Shown here: piece by piece, positions 48,060-56,928 of the stretch
Layout of the letters: the number at the start of each line of letters is the position of its first letter
How positions within the stretch are numbered: position 1 is the stretch's first letter
Source: Catellatospora coxensis
GTDB lineage: Bacteria > Actinomycetota > Actinomycetes > Mycobacteriales > Micromonosporaceae
NCBI RefSeq assembly: GCF_016862635.1
Contig: NZ_BONI01000040.1
Location: 1 to 64,000, forward strand
Direction: 5' to 3'
DNA length: 64,000 nt
Made by a program: the position numbers and the translations under genes
Notes under the pieces: generated by a model
The model's input: the letters and a program-made list of their open reading frames with translations, nothing else
The model's database searches: none
What the model was told of the DNA's origin: nothing

Positions 48060-49145
48060 ATGTCTTCGCGGCGCCTGGCAGTCGCCGTCACCACCGCGCT
48101 CCTGCTCGTCGTCGGGGCCGCCGCCTGCGAGAGCGGCGACTCGGGCGGCTCGGGCGGCAGCGGCAAGATCGCACTGCTGCTGCCCGAATCGCAGACCACG
48201 CGGTACGAGCAGCACGACCGGCCGCTGTTCGAGGCCAAGGTCAAGCAGCTGTGCCCCGACTGCGAGATCATCTACAGCAACGCTCAGCAGGACCAGAGCC
48301 GCCAGCAGCAGCAGGCCGAGGCGGCGCTCAACAACGGCGCGCAGGTGCTGGTGCTCGACCCGGTCGACGGCGCGGCGGCGGCCACCATCGTGTCGCTGGC
48401 GAAGTCGAAGAACGTGCCGGTGATCTCGTACGACCGGCTCATCCAGAACGCGCCGGTCGACTACTACATCTCCTTCGACAACGAGCGTGTCGGCCAACTG
48501 CAGGGCGAGACGCTGGTCAACCGGCTCAAGGAGCTGGGTAAGACCTCGGGCGACATCGTGATGATCAACGGTTCACCGACCGACAACAACGCGAAGCTGT
48601 TCAACAAGGGCGCGCACTCCGCGCTGGACACCTCCGGGTTCAAGACCGTTCCGACGCCCGACTTCTTCACGCCCGAGTGGAAGCCCGAGAACGCCCAGAA
48701 GTTCATGGAGGGCCAGATCGCGCAGCTCGGCAAGGACGGGTTCGTGGGGGTGTACGCCGCCAACGACGGCACCGCGGGTGGCGCGATCTCGGCGATGCGG
48801 GCCGCGGGCATCACGCCTGTGCCGCCGACCACGGGCCAGGACGCCGAACTCGCCGCCATCCAGCGGATCGTCGGCGGCGACCAGTACATGACCGTCTACA
48901 AGGCGTTCAAGCCCGAGGCCGAGCAGGCCGCCGAGGTGGCGGTCGCGCTGGTCAGGGGCGAGAAGCCGAGCACCGACCGGACCGTCAACAACGGCGCGGT
49001 CGACGTGCCCTCGTTCCTGCTCGAACCGCAGGCGGTGACCAAGGACAACATCAAGCAGACCGTGGTCGCCGACAACCTCTACACCGTCGAGCAGATCTGC
49101 ACCTCGACGTACTCGGCCGCCTGCCAGGCCGCCGGCCTGACCTGA
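48060..49145 (+). CDS. Sugar ABC transporter substrate-binding lipoprotein (XylF-like)
   Basis: A 361-aa periplasmic-binding-fold lipoprotein. The signal ends VVGAAAC, a good lipobox with the lipidated Cys near residue 22, followed by a Gly/Ser linker. The binding domain starts KIALLLPESQTTRYEQHD and contains the D-P-V-D-G-A-A-A hinge strand, SYDRLIQNAPVDYYISFDN and GVYAANDGTAGGAI, the layout of the D-xylose binding protein family. GGAGG precedes the ATG. The ATPase gene follows after a palindromic repeat, then the permease. The sugar is probably a pentose but is not certain. Confidence 0.92.
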   Translation: MSSRRLAVAVTTALLLVVGAAACESGDSGGSGGSGKIALLLPESQTTRYEQHDRPLFEAKVKQLCPDCEIIYSNAQQDQSRQQQQAEAALNNGAQVLVLDPVDGAAAATIVSLAKSKNVPVISYDRLIQNAPVDYYISFDNERVGQLQGETLVNRLKELGKTSGDIVMINGSPTDNNAKLFNKGAHSALDTSGFKTVPTPDFFTPEWKPENAQKFMEGQIAQLGKDGFVGVYAANDGTAGGAISAMRAAGITPVPPTTGQDAELAAIQRIVGGDQYMTVYKAFKPEAEQAAEVAVALVRGEKPSTDRTVNNGAVDVPSFLLEPQAVTKDNIKQTVVADNLYTVEQICTSTYSAACQAAGLT

Positions 49146-49172
49146 CCTGGCCAGTCACCGGGCAGGCGTTAA

Positions 49173-49216
49173 GAAGGGCACCTTCCTCTACGTATGGCGA
49201 TGTGAAGGTGCCCTTC
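49173..49216. repeat. GAAGGGCACCTTC palindromic repeat, copy 3, inside the sugar ABC operon
   Basis: Arms 49173-49185 and 49204-49216 pair over 13 bp with an 18-nt loop. The loop resembles that of copy 1 (ACGTATGGCGATG against ACGCATAGCGATA). It lies between the binding-protein and ATPase genes, where a hairpin can protect or attenuate to give more binding protein than transporter. Confidence 0.8.
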
Positions 49217-49228
49217 CTTTCCTAGGGG

Positions 49229-50056
49229 GTGAGTGGGGTGCGGGAGCCGATTCTGGCGTTGCGGGGGGTCAGCAAGCGGTTCGGTGCGGTGCAGGCGCTG
49301 AGCGAGGTGGACCTCGACGTGTACGCCGGGCAGGTGGTGGCGCTCGTCGGGGACAACGGGGCGGGTAAGTCGACGCTGGTCAAGGCGATCTGCGGGGTGA
49401 GTCCGCCGGACACCGGGACGGTGACGTTCGCGGGGCGCGAGGTGCGCGTCGAGACCCCGCACGCGGCGCAGGAGCTGGGCATCGCGACCGTCTTCCAGGA
49501 TCTGGCGCTGTGCGACAACCTGGACGTGGTCAACAACCTGTTCCTCGGGCGGGAGCTGCGGCGGGGGGCGGCGCTCGACGAGGTCGAGATGGAGCGGCGC
49601 AGCGGCAAGCTGCTGCGGGAGCTGGCGGCGCGGATTCCGAGCGTACGGCTGCCCGTCGCGGCCCTGTCCGGCGGTCAGCGGCAGACCGTGGCGATCTCCC
49701 GTTCGCTGCTCGGCGACCCGAAGGTGGTGCTGCTCGACGAGCCCACCGCGGCGCTCGGCGTGGCACAGACCGCGCAGGTGCTCAACCTCATCGAGCGGCT
49801 GCGCGACCGGGGCCTGGGCGTGGTGCTGATCAGCCACAACATGGTCGACGTACGCGCGGTCGCGGACCGGGTGGCGGTGCTGCGGCTCGGCCGCAACAAC
49901 GGCGAGTTCCGCACCCACGACGTCACCAACGAGCAGATCATCGCCGCGATCACCGGGGCGACCCAGAACGTCGTCTCCGAGCGGGTGGCCCGGCTGCGCG
50001 AGCAGTCCGCCGGCGACGACCCGCTGGCGGCCGGCTCGGCGGAGGGCGGCGTCTGA
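49229..50056 (+). CDS. Sugar ABC transporter ATP-binding protein (single-domain)
   Basis: A 275-aa ATPase powering the importer. Walker A is G-D-N-G-A-G-K-S-T, the Q-loop is in ATVFQDLALCDNL, the signature is LSGGQRQTV, Walker B is VVLLDEPTAALG and the H-loop is VLISHNM. It has one nucleotide-binding domain, unlike the double-domain XylG/RbsA, so it should act as a homodimer. The start is GTG 49229; GTG 49238 is an alternative with a better placed AGGGGG. The stop overlaps the permease start by one base. Confidence 0.93.
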   Translation: MSGVREPILALRGVSKRFGAVQALSEVDLDVYAGQVVALVGDNGAGKSTLVKAICGVSPPDTGTVTFAGREVRVETPHAAQELGIATVFQDLALCDNLDVVNNLFLGRELRRGAALDEVEMERRSGKLLRELAARIPSVRLPVAALSGGQRQTVAISRSLLGDPKVVLLDEPTAALGVAQTAQVLNLIERLRDRGLGVVLISHNMVDVRAVADRVAVLRLGRNNGEFRTHDVTNEQIIAAITGATQNVVSERVARLREQSAGDDPLAAGSAEGGV

Positions 50057-51294
50057 TGTCGGACCCGCTGGCCGAACCCGCGGTGCCCCCACCGACCCCG
50101 GCGACGGAGCTGAGCAGCCCGAAGGAGGCGGTCGGCGGCTGGCTGCAGACGCTGCGCACCGGCGACATCGGCTCGCTGCCGATCATCGTCGGGCTGATCC
50201 TCATCGTGATCGTGTTCCAGAGTCTCAACCCGACCTTCCTCAACGCGTTCAACCTGGTCAACCTGTGCCTGCAGATCGCCGCGCTGGGCATCATGGCCAC
50301 CGGCATCACGCTGGTGCTGATGCTCGGCGAGATCGACCTGTCCATCGGCTCGGTGAGCGGCCTCGCCGCAGCCGTGCTGCTGGTCACCCACGTGAACGAC
50401 GGGTTCGCACCGCTGGTGGCCGTGCTGATCGCGGTGCTCGTCGGCACCCTGGTCGGCACGGTCCAGGGCTCCATCTTCGCCAAGATCGGTGTGCCGTCGT
50501 TCATCGTCACGCTGGCCGGCCTGCTCATCTGGCAGGGCGTGCAGCTGCGGGTGCTGGGCGAGCAGGGCACCATCAACCTGCCCCCGGCCGGCACGCTGGT
50601 GCGCTGGGCGCAGTTCTCGTTCGTGCCGCGCTGGCTCGCGATCACGCTGGCCGCCCTGATCCCCGTGCTCTACCTGCTGTTCAGCCTGCTGACCCGGCGT
50701 AGGCGAGCCGCCGCCGAGCTGCCCGTCATGCCGCTGTGGCTGCCGATCGCGGTCGCGGTGATCCTGTTCGTGCTGCTCCAGCTCATCGTCGCCAAGCTCT
50801 ACCTGGACCGCGGCGTGCCGTGGACCTTCGTGTTCATGGTGCTGGTGGTGGTCTTCTTCGACTGGCTGCTGCGGCGCACCGCGTACGGGCGCAAGATCTT
50901 CGCGGTGGGCGGCAACATCGAGGCGGCCCGCCGGGCCGGCATCAACGTCGACTGGATCCGCATCTCGGTGTTCGCCCTGTGCAGCACCCTCGCCGCGGTC
51001 AGTGGCGTGGTCGCCGCGATGCGGCTCGGCTTCGCCAACCAGCAGTCCGGCAGCGGCGAGACCCTGATCAACGCGATCGCCGCCGCCGTCATCGGCGGCA
51101 CCAGCCTCTTCGGCGGCCGCACCCGCCGCTACGCCCCCCTGCTCGGCGCGCTCGTCATCGGCGCCATCGCCAACGGCCTGGAACTGCTGAGCCTGTCCTC
51201 CGACGTACGCCTCATCGTCACCGGCACCGTCCTCCTGGCCGCCGTAGTCATCGACGCCCTGGTCCAACGCTCCCGCACCTCCCACGGCCGCTAA
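50056..51294 (+). CDS. Sugar ABC transporter permease (XylH-like)
   Basis: A 412-aa inner-membrane permease with ten or so hydrophobic segments from about residue 42 onward. The BPD_transp_2 signature LMLGEIDLSIGSVSGLAAAV lies near 100, and AVGGNIEAARRAGI with the later GGTSLFGGRTRR loop contacts the ATPase. It is longer than RbsC because of an extra hydrophilic loop (LLTRRRRAAAEL) with two added segments, as in XylH. Its start overlaps the ATPase stop (TGATG). It completes the binding protein-ATPase-permease operon. Confidence 0.93.
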   Translation: MSDPLAEPAVPPPTPATELSSPKEAVGGWLQTLRTGDIGSLPIIVGLILIVIVFQSLNPTFLNAFNLVNLCLQIAALGIMATGITLVLMLGEIDLSIGSVSGLAAAVLLVTHVNDGFAPLVAVLIAVLVGTLVGTVQGSIFAKIGVPSFIVTLAGLLIWQGVQLRVLGEQGTINLPPAGTLVRWAQFSFVPRWLAITLAALIPVLYLLFSLLTRRRRAAAELPVMPLWLPIAVAVILFVLLQLIVAKLYLDRGVPWTFVFMVLVVVFFDWLLRRTAYGRKIFAVGGNIEAARRAGINVDWIRISVFALCSTLAAVSGVVAAMRLGFANQQSGSGETLINAIAAAVIGGTSLFGGRTRRYAPLLGALVIGAIANGLELLSLSSDVRLIVTGTVLLAAVVIDALVQRSRTSHGR

Positions 51295-51330
51295 CCCACC
51301 GCCACCACCCCGCCCTCACCCCACCCCGCC

Positions 51331-51415
51331 CAAGATCGCGACGATCTTGCGCGAACTGTTGGCCATATGCCCGTTATGGGCGTGTCGTACCCACAGTCCG
51401 CGCAAGATCGTCGCG
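51331..51415. repeat. CAAGATCG long inverted repeat, copy A
   Basis: Arms CGCGACGATCTTGCGCG (51337-51353) and its exact complement (51399-51415) form a 17-bp stem with a 45-nt loop. The left arm also contains the small dyad CAAGATCG-CGA-CGATCTTG, so two structures compete. The first 31 bases are identical to 59860-59890. It lies downstream of the permease gene. Confidence 0.85.
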
Positions 51416-51421
51416 GCGAGC

Positions 51422-51476
51422 GGGAGGGAGGGAGGGAGGGAGGGCGGGAGGGAGGGAGGGCGAGCGGGAGGGGTCA
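51422..51476 (+). other. G-quadruplex-prone GGGA tract
   Basis: Nine runs of three Gs separated by single A or C bases occur within about 40 bases, followed by more G-rich sequence up to the end of the small gene at 51474. This far exceeds the four runs needed for an intramolecular G-quadruplex. On the minus strand it reads as a C-tract just past the stop of the small gene. Confidence 0.75.
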
Positions 51477-51677
51477 GCCGTGGGTGGCGGGGTTGGGGTA
51501 GGGGTCGAGGGGGTGGTGGCCGGGTGGGGCGTCGCGGCGGGGGTCGGATTCGGACTCGGTTTCGGCGGTGAGGTCTTCGGGGGCGGGGCGGGGTGGGAGT
51601 TCGCCGAATCTGACGTGGCGGAGGAAGGCCGACTCCTCGTCGGTGAACTTCTCGCCGGAGTACAGGTTGTCGGTCAT
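51474..51677 (-). CDS. Small acidic/proline-rich protein coupled to the PP2C-like gene
   Basis: A 67-aa protein of unknown function. The first half (MTDNLYSGEKFTDEESAFLR) is probably one helix. The rest is Pro/Glu-rich and disordered, with an HHPLDPYPNP tail. Its ATG overlaps the stop of the PP2C-like gene by 4 nt, so it is translated with it and may be a partner. No homologous domain is recognisable. Confidence 0.6.
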   Translation of the reverse strand: MTDNLYSGEKFTDEESAFLRHVRFGELPPRPAPEDLTAETESESDPRRDAPPGHHPLDPYPNPATHG

Positions 51678-52486
51678 GGGAGTGGTCCTTCCTCGTTGGC
51701 GGGGGCGAACAGGCATACCGCCGCGGTGGCGTCGTCGCTGACCTTCTGGCGGGGCCAGCGGGTTCGGTGGGGGTCGGCGTGTTCGGCGGTGCGGGTCGCC
51801 GTGATGATGCCGGCGGGGCCCGCGCGGTAGCCGAGGTCAAGGTAACCACGCCAGTCCAGCAGGCCGTAGTCGGTGACGAGCAGGGCGGCTCCGTCGGAGG
51901 CCAGCAGCGCGCCGCGTACGCCGTCGACGGTGCCGGTGAGCGCGTGGGCGGCCGCTTCGGGCTCGGTGCGGGCGATCCAGTAGCCGCCGGGGGTGTTGCG
52001 CTGGGACTGCTGGTCGGCGATGAAGCGGGCCAGGTCGTCGCGGGTGCCGCGCTCGGCGGCGGCGGCCAGGTCGGGTGTCGCGAGGGCCTTCCACGAGTCG
52101 TCGATGACGGCGACCGGGCCGCCGGCGGTGTCCAGGACCACCGGGGAGTCGGCGAGCACGAGGTATTCCGCGCCCGTCGCCGTCTGCCGCACGATCGAGA
52201 CCGTCGAGCCGGGTGAGCCCGGGTGCCGCAGGTCGCAGCCCGGGTGCTCGGCCGCCACCTCCGCGACGGCCAGCGCCAGGCCCTCGGCCAGCGGCGTCGG
52301 GCCGTCGAGGCGGCGCAGCAGCCGGGCGCCGAGGCGGGCCACGTACCAGGCGGTGCCGTGGACGCAGCCGGTCTGCGGGCTCTCGGTCAGCCCGTCGAGC
52401 ACCACCGCGAGCCGGGGACGCGCGTCGGCCCAGTCCAGGTTGACCGCGCCCGGCATGGCCGGTTCGCTGGCGATGCTGACCCGCAT
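51674..52486 (-). CDS. PP2C-like phosphatase-domain protein
   Basis: A 270-aa protein with a PP2C-like layout. Expected metal-binding aspartates occur in LAVVLDGLTES, VLADSPVVL, LLASDGAALL and, near the end, SDDATAAVCLF. Between them lies a helical region GTAWYVARLGARLLRRL, usual for the family. The motifs are looser than in RsbU/Stp phosphatases, so activity is uncertain. The ATG at 52486 follows GAGCGG. It is divergent from an ECF sigma factor, a context in which phosphatases often serve signalling, but no kinase partner is nearby. Confidence 0.65.
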   Translation of the reverse strand: MRVSIASEPAMPGAVNLDWADARPRLAVVLDGLTESPQTGCVHGTAWYVARLGARLLRRLDGPTPLAEGLALAVAEVAAEHPGCDLRHPGSPGSTVSIVRQTATGAEYLVLADSPVVLDTAGGPVAVIDDSWKALATPDLAAAAERGTRDDLARFIADQQSQRNTPGGYWIARTEPEAAAHALTGTVDGVRGALLASDGAALLVTDYGLLDWRGYLDLGYRAGPAGIITATRTAEHADPHRTRWPRQKVSDDATAAVCLFAPANEEGPLP

Positions 52487-52619
52487 GTTCCGCTCCGCTC
52501 CCGGCCGCGAGGTCGCCGCCGCGGCTCCACCTTTCCATGATCGGCCGATGCCGGCGCACCGGGTGTTACCTCCGGGCACCGCCGGGGCGTCAACAGGGGC
52601 ATGGGTATGGGGAGAACAC

Positions 52620-53141
52620 ATGGCACCACCTGACCTCGAACGCGGCTTCGCCGACTTCGTCGCGGCCCGGTCCGACGCGCTGCTGCGCAGTGCCTGGCTG
52701 CTCACCGGCGACGCCGGCCGGGCCGAGGACCTGCTGCAGACCGCGCTGGCCAAGGCGTGGCGGCGCTGGGCGGCGGTCGAGCGCGCCGACAGCCCCGAGG
52801 CGTACGTGCGCCGGGTCGTCTTCACCACGTACGTCTCCTGGTGGCGGCGGCGCTGGCGGGCCGAGACGCCGAGCGGGGAGCTGCCGGACCGGCCCGGGCA
52901 CGGTGACCTCGCCGGAACGGTCGCCGTGCAGGACGCCGTCACCCGGGCGCTGGGCCGGCTGTCGCGCCGGGCGCGGGCGGTCGTGGTGCTGCGCTACGTC
53001 GAGGACCGGCCGGTGGCGGAGGTCGCCGAGCTGCTCGGCAGCACCCAGGGCGCGGTCAAGGTGCTCGCGTCGCGGGCGCTGGCGGAACTGCGCGCGGACC
53101 CGGATCTGCAATCTCTCGTACTGGATGGAGCAAACGCATGA
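52620..53141 (+). CDS. ECF sigma factor (SigE family)
   Basis: A 173-aa RNA polymerase sigma-70 factor of the extracytoplasmic-function class. Region 2 is at about 8-75 (DALLRSAWLLTGDAGRAEDLLQTALAKAWRRW) and region 4 at about 105-160 (ALGRLSRRARAVVVLRYVED, then a HTH VAEVAELLGSTQGAVKVLASR). The WLLTGD-x-x-x-AEDL(L/V)Q form is that of the actinobacterial SigE-like subfamily. GGGGAG precedes the ATG. The stop overlaps the next start (ATGA), tying it to a membrane protein that is likely its regulator. Confidence 0.93.
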   Translation: MAPPDLERGFADFVAARSDALLRSAWLLTGDAGRAEDLLQTALAKAWRRWAAVERADSPEAYVRRVVFTTYVSWWRRRWRAETPSGELPDRPGHGDLAGTVAVQDAVTRALGRLSRRARAVVVLRYVEDRPVAEVAELLGSTQGAVKVLASRALAELRADPDLQSLVLDGANA

Positions 53142-54019
53142 CCGAACAGGACCTTCGCCGGATCGTGCTCGACGCGGTGCCGCCGCTGCCGCCGCCGCCC
53201 GACCGGCTGGCATCCGTGCTGCGCCGCGCCCGGCTGCAGCGGGTACGCCACGCCTCGGTCACCGCCGCCTGCGCCGTCACCCTGGTCGCCGCCACCGCCG
53301 GCCTGCTCGTCGGGCCGGGCGGCACGCCGTTCGGTGTCGCGTCGTCCGGCAGCCCGTCCGCCCCGGAGCCGTCTCCGTCGGCAGCCTTCCCTTCGCCGGT
53401 CCCGTCGCCGCTGCCGTCGAACTTCGCCTCGCCGGTTCCATCGCCGCTGCCGTCGAGCTTCCCGTCGCCGTTGCCGTCGAACTTTCCGTCGCCGGCCGTG
53501 CCCAAGACCGTCGAAGGACGGCTGGAAGCGGCATCGCTCGACGCGCTGCGGCGGGCCGCGCCCGGCGCGAGCCTCGTCCGTGACCTGCGCTTCCAGGACT
53601 CGTTCGCGGACAACGGCGAGTACGGCGCCATTCAGCTGATCAACGCCGCGGGCCGCGACGGCACGCTGACGATCGTCGCGCGCCGCGCCACCGGCAAGGA
53701 GACCTGCGCCAGCGAGGTCGCGGCGGCCTGCACCCAGTCGACCGGGCCGAACGGCGAACGCGTCCTGTCCGTGCCGGCCACCGGCGACGGCAGCAGCGAC
53801 GGCAGGCCGAACCGCGCGCTGGTGGTGATCGTCATCCGGCCCGCCGAGAAGCTGCTGGTGACGGTGATCGTCGACAACGCCACCGAGATCACCCAGTACC
53901 CGAGCGCCTCGCAGTACGCCATGGAGAGCACCGGCTACACCGGGCAGCTGCCGCCGCTCACGCTCGCCCAGGCGAAGGCGATCGCGCTGGACGTCGCGGC
54001 GCGGACCGACCTGCCGTGA
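53138..54019 (+). CDS. Putative anti-sigma/membrane partner with Pro-Ser repeats
   Basis: A 293-aa single-pass membrane protein. A cytosolic segment (1-35, DLRRIVLDAVPPLPPPPDRL) could bind the sigma factor, although no zinc anti-sigma HxxxCxxC motif is present. One membrane helix follows (about 40-60, VTAACAVTLVAATAGLLVG). Outside is a tandem S-P-(V/L)-P-S-P-L-P-S-(N/S)-F repeat (about 75-120), then a folded extracytoplasmic domain (about 125-293) with two cysteines (TCASEVAAAC). ATGA coupling with the sigma gene supports a regulatory link. This is inferred from position. Confidence 0.7.
   Translation: MTEQDLRRIVLDAVPPLPPPPDRLASVLRRARLQRVRHASVTAACAVTLVAATAGLLVGPGGTPFGVASSGSPSAPEPSPSAAFPSPVPSPLPSNFASPVPSPLPSSFPSPLPSNFPSPAVPKTVEGRLEAASLDALRRAAPGASLVRDLRFQDSFADNGEYGAIQLINAAGRDGTLTIVARRATGKETCASEVAAACTQSTGPNGERVLSVPATGDGSSDGRPNRALVVIVIRPAEKLLVTVIVDNATEITQYPSASQYAMESTGYTGQLPPLTLAQAKAIALDVAARTDLP
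53388..53495 (+). repeat. Tandem Pro-Ser coding repeat
   Basis: About three imperfect 33-36-bp units within the sigma-partner gene, each encoding SPVPSPLPSNF or a near variant. The length is a multiple of three, so copy number could vary without frameshift. It forms the spacer between membrane and outer domain. Confidence 0.8.
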
Positions 54020-54071
54020 CGGGGGGTGGCGCGGTCGGCAGCCGTCGGCCGCGCCACCCCCGTCACGGCAG
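54011..54071. terminator. 23-bp hairpin overlapping the sigma-partner stop
   Basis: CTGCCGTGAC and the GC-rich continuation (54011-54034) pair with 54049-54071 apart from one bulged G. It includes the last codons of the sigma-partner gene and lies 2 bp from the stop of the convergent lipoprotein gene, so it serves both. Confidence 0.75.
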
Positions 54072-54072
54072 G

Positions 54073-54932
54073 TCACCGCCGCAGCGGCACTCCTTTGCCG
54101 ACGCCGAGCAGCAGCACGACCAGGGCCGCGATGACGATCATCGTGATGAGCATCGTGGCGTACATCGCGGACGGGAACATCCCGGCGCCAGGGACCTGGC
54201 AGGCGCCGTAGGACAGCAGCCCGCCGCCGACCGCGGCGCCCGCCGTCAGCCGCACGTCGCGACCGCGCCACATCCGCCGGACCGCCATCATGAGCAGACC
54301 CGCCACCCCGAGCATGGCCGCCACCAGCAGCGCAACGATCCACGACGGGTCGGCGGGCGGCGGCTCGGAGGCCAGGCGCGGCGGCTCCTCGAAGTGCCAG
54401 CCCTCGCCGCCCATCGGGATGCCCAGCCGGTGCCAGACCCCGTCGACCGAGCGGTAGAGCAGCCCGTCGCGGCCGTTGGCGACGAAGACCACGTGACCGC
54501 CGGCGACCTCGCGCACCACGACCGACCTCGACGACAGGTGCTCGGCCCGGTCGCCGAGCGCAGGGTATTCCGCCGCGAGCTGCTCGTAATCGGTGCCGGT
54601 GATCTCCCACGCGGTGGTCCAGCCGGTGGCGTCGCCGCCCGACTCCACCCGCAGCAGTCCGGGCGCGACGCGGTAGCACACCTGCCCCGCGCAGTCCGAC
54701 GGCTGCGACCCGACCAGGAAGACTCTTTCGGCCGTCCCCTCGATGCTCCCGTCGTGGTCGACGTTCAACCACCCGCCGCCGGCCGCCCAACTGCTCTCCA
54801 CGTGCACGGCGACCAGGTCCCGGCCGCCGTTCTGCACCCCGTGACCTCGTAGGTCGCGGGCTCGCCCCGCACCCCGCAGGCCGAAAGCCCACCCGCCAGC
54901 AACAGCGTCAGCGCCACCCGTGACCATCGCAT
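54073..54932 (-). CDS. Lipoprotein/membrane protein with an apparent -1-nt frameshift
   Basis: From ATG 54932 one frame gives a clear lipoprotein signal (MRWSRVALTLLLAGGLSACG, lipobox LSAC) but stops after about 55 codons. The downstream protein, about 260 aa, continues in another frame from near 54840. Adding one G to the GGGG run at 54837-54840 (minus strand) would join them as YEVTG-VQNGGRDLVAV. The main part has an extracytoplasmic domain with paired cysteines (SDCAGQVC) and two or three C-terminal membrane helices. Either a sequencing slip, a true null mutation, or frameshifting explains it. An alternative start at 54927 lacks a signal. Unknown function. Confidence 0.6.
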
Positions 54933-54998
54933 GGCGTCACTGTGGGGCCGGTCCGGTGCCCCGGCAACACCGCATGGGTATCGAACCGGAAACGATCC

Positions 54999-55619
54999 TC
55001 AGCGGATGAAGCCGCGGCGGCGGCCCTCGGCGGTGGCGGCCGTGCGGTTGTCGACGCCGAGCTTGGCGAAGACCTGCACCAGGTGGGACTTGACGGTCGC
55101 CTCGCTGATGAACAGCCGGCGGGCGATCGCGGAGTTGGAGTGGCCGCCCGCCACCAGCTGCAGCACCTGGGTCTCGCGCGGGGTCAGGCTGATCCCGGGG
55201 GCGCGCTCGCGCGACACCAGCCGCGTCGCCACGGACGGGGCCAGCACCGTCTCCCCCGCGGCCGCCGCGCGCAGCGCCCGCAGCAGGTCGGCCGGTTCGG
55301 CATCCTTGAGCAGGTAACCGATCGCGCCCGCCTCGATGGCCCGCAGGATGTCGGCGTCACTGTCGTACGTGGTCAGGATCAGCACCCGGGGCGGCTCCGG
55401 CAGTTCCCGTACCCGCGCGGTGGCCGCCGCGCCGTCGATGCCCGGCCCGAGCTGCAGGTCCATCAGCACCACGTCGGGACGCAGCTCACGGGCCAGGCGC
55501 ACGGCTTCGTCACCGCCCGCCGCCTCGCCCAGGACGCGTAGGCCGGGGTCGGCCTCCAGCGTCGCGCGCAACCCGGCCCGCACGATCGGGTGGTCGTCCA
55601 CCAGCAGCACACCGATCAC
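54999..55619 (-). CDS. NarL-type response regulator
   Basis: A 206-aa response regulator. The receiver domain (about 1-118) has the acidic pair in [12 protein letters not shown], the phosphoryl Asp in VVLMDLQLG, the conserved Thr in LILTTYD and Lys in LLKDA. The LuxR-type HTH (about 142-200) has [15 protein letters not shown] and [18 protein letters not shown]. The GTG start overlaps the histidine kinase stop by 4 nt (GTGA). It is the output half of a two-gene system; its targets are unknown. Confidence 0.95.
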   Translation of the reverse strand: MIGVLLVDDHPIVRAGLRATLEADPGLRVLGEAAGGDEAVRLARELRPDVVLMDLQLGPGIDGAAATARVRELPEPPRVLILTTYDSDADILRAIEAGAIGYLLKDAEPADLLRALRAAAAGETVLAPSVATRLVSRERAPGISLTPRETQVLQLVAGGHSNSAIARRLFISEATVKSHLVQVFAKLGVDNRTAATAEGRRRGFIR

Positions 55620-56821
55620 GGCCGGACCTGCCCGGCGACGGCGGACGGGCGATCCGGGGCAGGCAGCGGGACGGTCGCGCTGACCGCAGTGCCCTCGCCC
55701 GGGGTCGACTCCACCACGAGCACGCCGCCGACCTCGGCGAGGCGGCTGCTCATCGCCGCGAGGCCGAGGCCGGTGCCCGTGGACGGGGAGGCCACCGGAT
55801 GGCGGGGGTCGAAGCCGGCGCCGTCGTCGGCGACGTCCACGCGTACCGCCGCCGGTTGGAACGCGAGGGTGACCACGACGGTGCTCGCGCGGGCGTGCGC
55901 GCGCACGTTGGCCAGCGCGGCCTGGGCGACCCGCAGCAGCGCCACCGCCACCGGCGTGGGCAGCGGGCCGGGCTCGCCGTCGGCCACGAAGCGGGCCTCG
56001 ACGCCGAAGTGCCGGGCGTCGGCGACGGCACGCTCCAGCGCCTCGGGCAGCGAGCGGCCGGTCAGCTCGGCCGGGGCCAGCGCGCGGACCAGCCGGCGGG
56101 TGTCCTCCAGCGCGCCCCGGGCCGCGTGCTCGGCGACCTCCAGCTGCGGTCCGGCGTCGGCGGCGTCGCGGGCCGAGCGCAGCAGCAGGATGATGCTGGA
56201 CAGGTTCTGGGCGACGGTGTCGTGGATCTCGCGGGCGAGGCGCTCGCGTTCGGCGAGGATGCCCTCGCGGCGCTCGGTGGCGGCCAGCCGCTCCTGCGCT
56301 TCGGTCAGCTCGCGCACCAGCGCGGCGCGGGCCTCGCTCTCCCGGCGCAGCCGCCGGTAGACGGCCGTGATCACGATGGCGACGGCGGCGCCGAAGACCG
56401 GGCCGAGCACGGTGCCGGAGTCCAGGCCGCCGCGGTGCGCGCCCGCCGCGGCGACGGCGATCGCGGTCAGCGCGGCCGTGCCGGGCAGGCCGGCGCGGGG
56501 CGGCAGCAGTTGCAGGCAGAGCAGGTACAGCGCGAACGCCAGCCAGACGAACGACAGCGACAGCGTGAGCAGCACGGTCCAGCCGGCCGTCAGCACGAGC
56601 AGCCACAGCAGCGCCATCCGGACTCCGGCGGCGCGGCGCGACAGCGCGATGCCCACCGCGTACCACGCGGCGACCGCAACGGTCGTGACCAGCACCGCCG
56701 CGCGCTGCCCGCCCTCGGTCCACGCCTCACCGGCACCGAGCGCCAGCAGCGCGGCGAAGAGCACGTGCTCGGCGCGGCGCAGCAGCGTCAGCGCGTCCTG
56801 GCCGCGTCCCGCCCTGCTCAT
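55616..56821 (-). CDS. Sensor histidine kinase (HisKA_3 type)
   Basis: A 401-aa NarX/DesK-like kinase. Five or six membrane segments fill about residues 15-165 with short loops, so it probably senses the membrane or a small lipophile rather than a bulky ligand. A coiled linker ([20 protein letters not shown]) leads to the phospho-acceptor His in [20 protein letters not shown]. The ATPase domain has D-D-G-A-G-F-D-P and G-T-G-L-G-L-A-A-M. It precedes its response regulator with a GTGA overlap. The ATG at 56821 is chosen since upstream residues are low-complexity. Confidence 0.94.
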   Translation of the reverse strand: MSRAGRGQDALTLLRRAEHVLFAALLALGAGEAWTEGGQRAAVLVTTVAVAAWYAVGIALSRRAAGVRMALLWLLVLTAGWTVLLTLSLSFVWLAFALYLLCLQLLPPRAGLPGTAALTAIAVAAAGAHRGGLDSGTVLGPVFGAAVAIVITAVYRRLRRESEARAALVRELTEAQERLAATERREGILAERERLAREIHDTVAQNLSSIILLLRSARDAADAGPQLEVAEHAARGALEDTRRLVRALAPAELTGRSLPEALERAVADARHFGVEARFVADGEPGPLPTPVAVALLRVAQAALANVRAHARASTVVVTLAFQPAAVRVDVADDGAGFDPRHPVASPSTGTGLGLAAMSSRLAEVGGVLVVESTPGEGTAVSATVPLPAPDRPSAVAGQVRP

Positions 56822-56928
56822 GGCGTCAGAGCGTAGCCGCAGCCGGGCGGGGTTTGCCGCGGCCGCCAGGGGCAGCGGCCGCGGGGCCGGGGCGCGGCAC
56901 GTGGCCGCGCCCCGGTTCACAGATCGAA

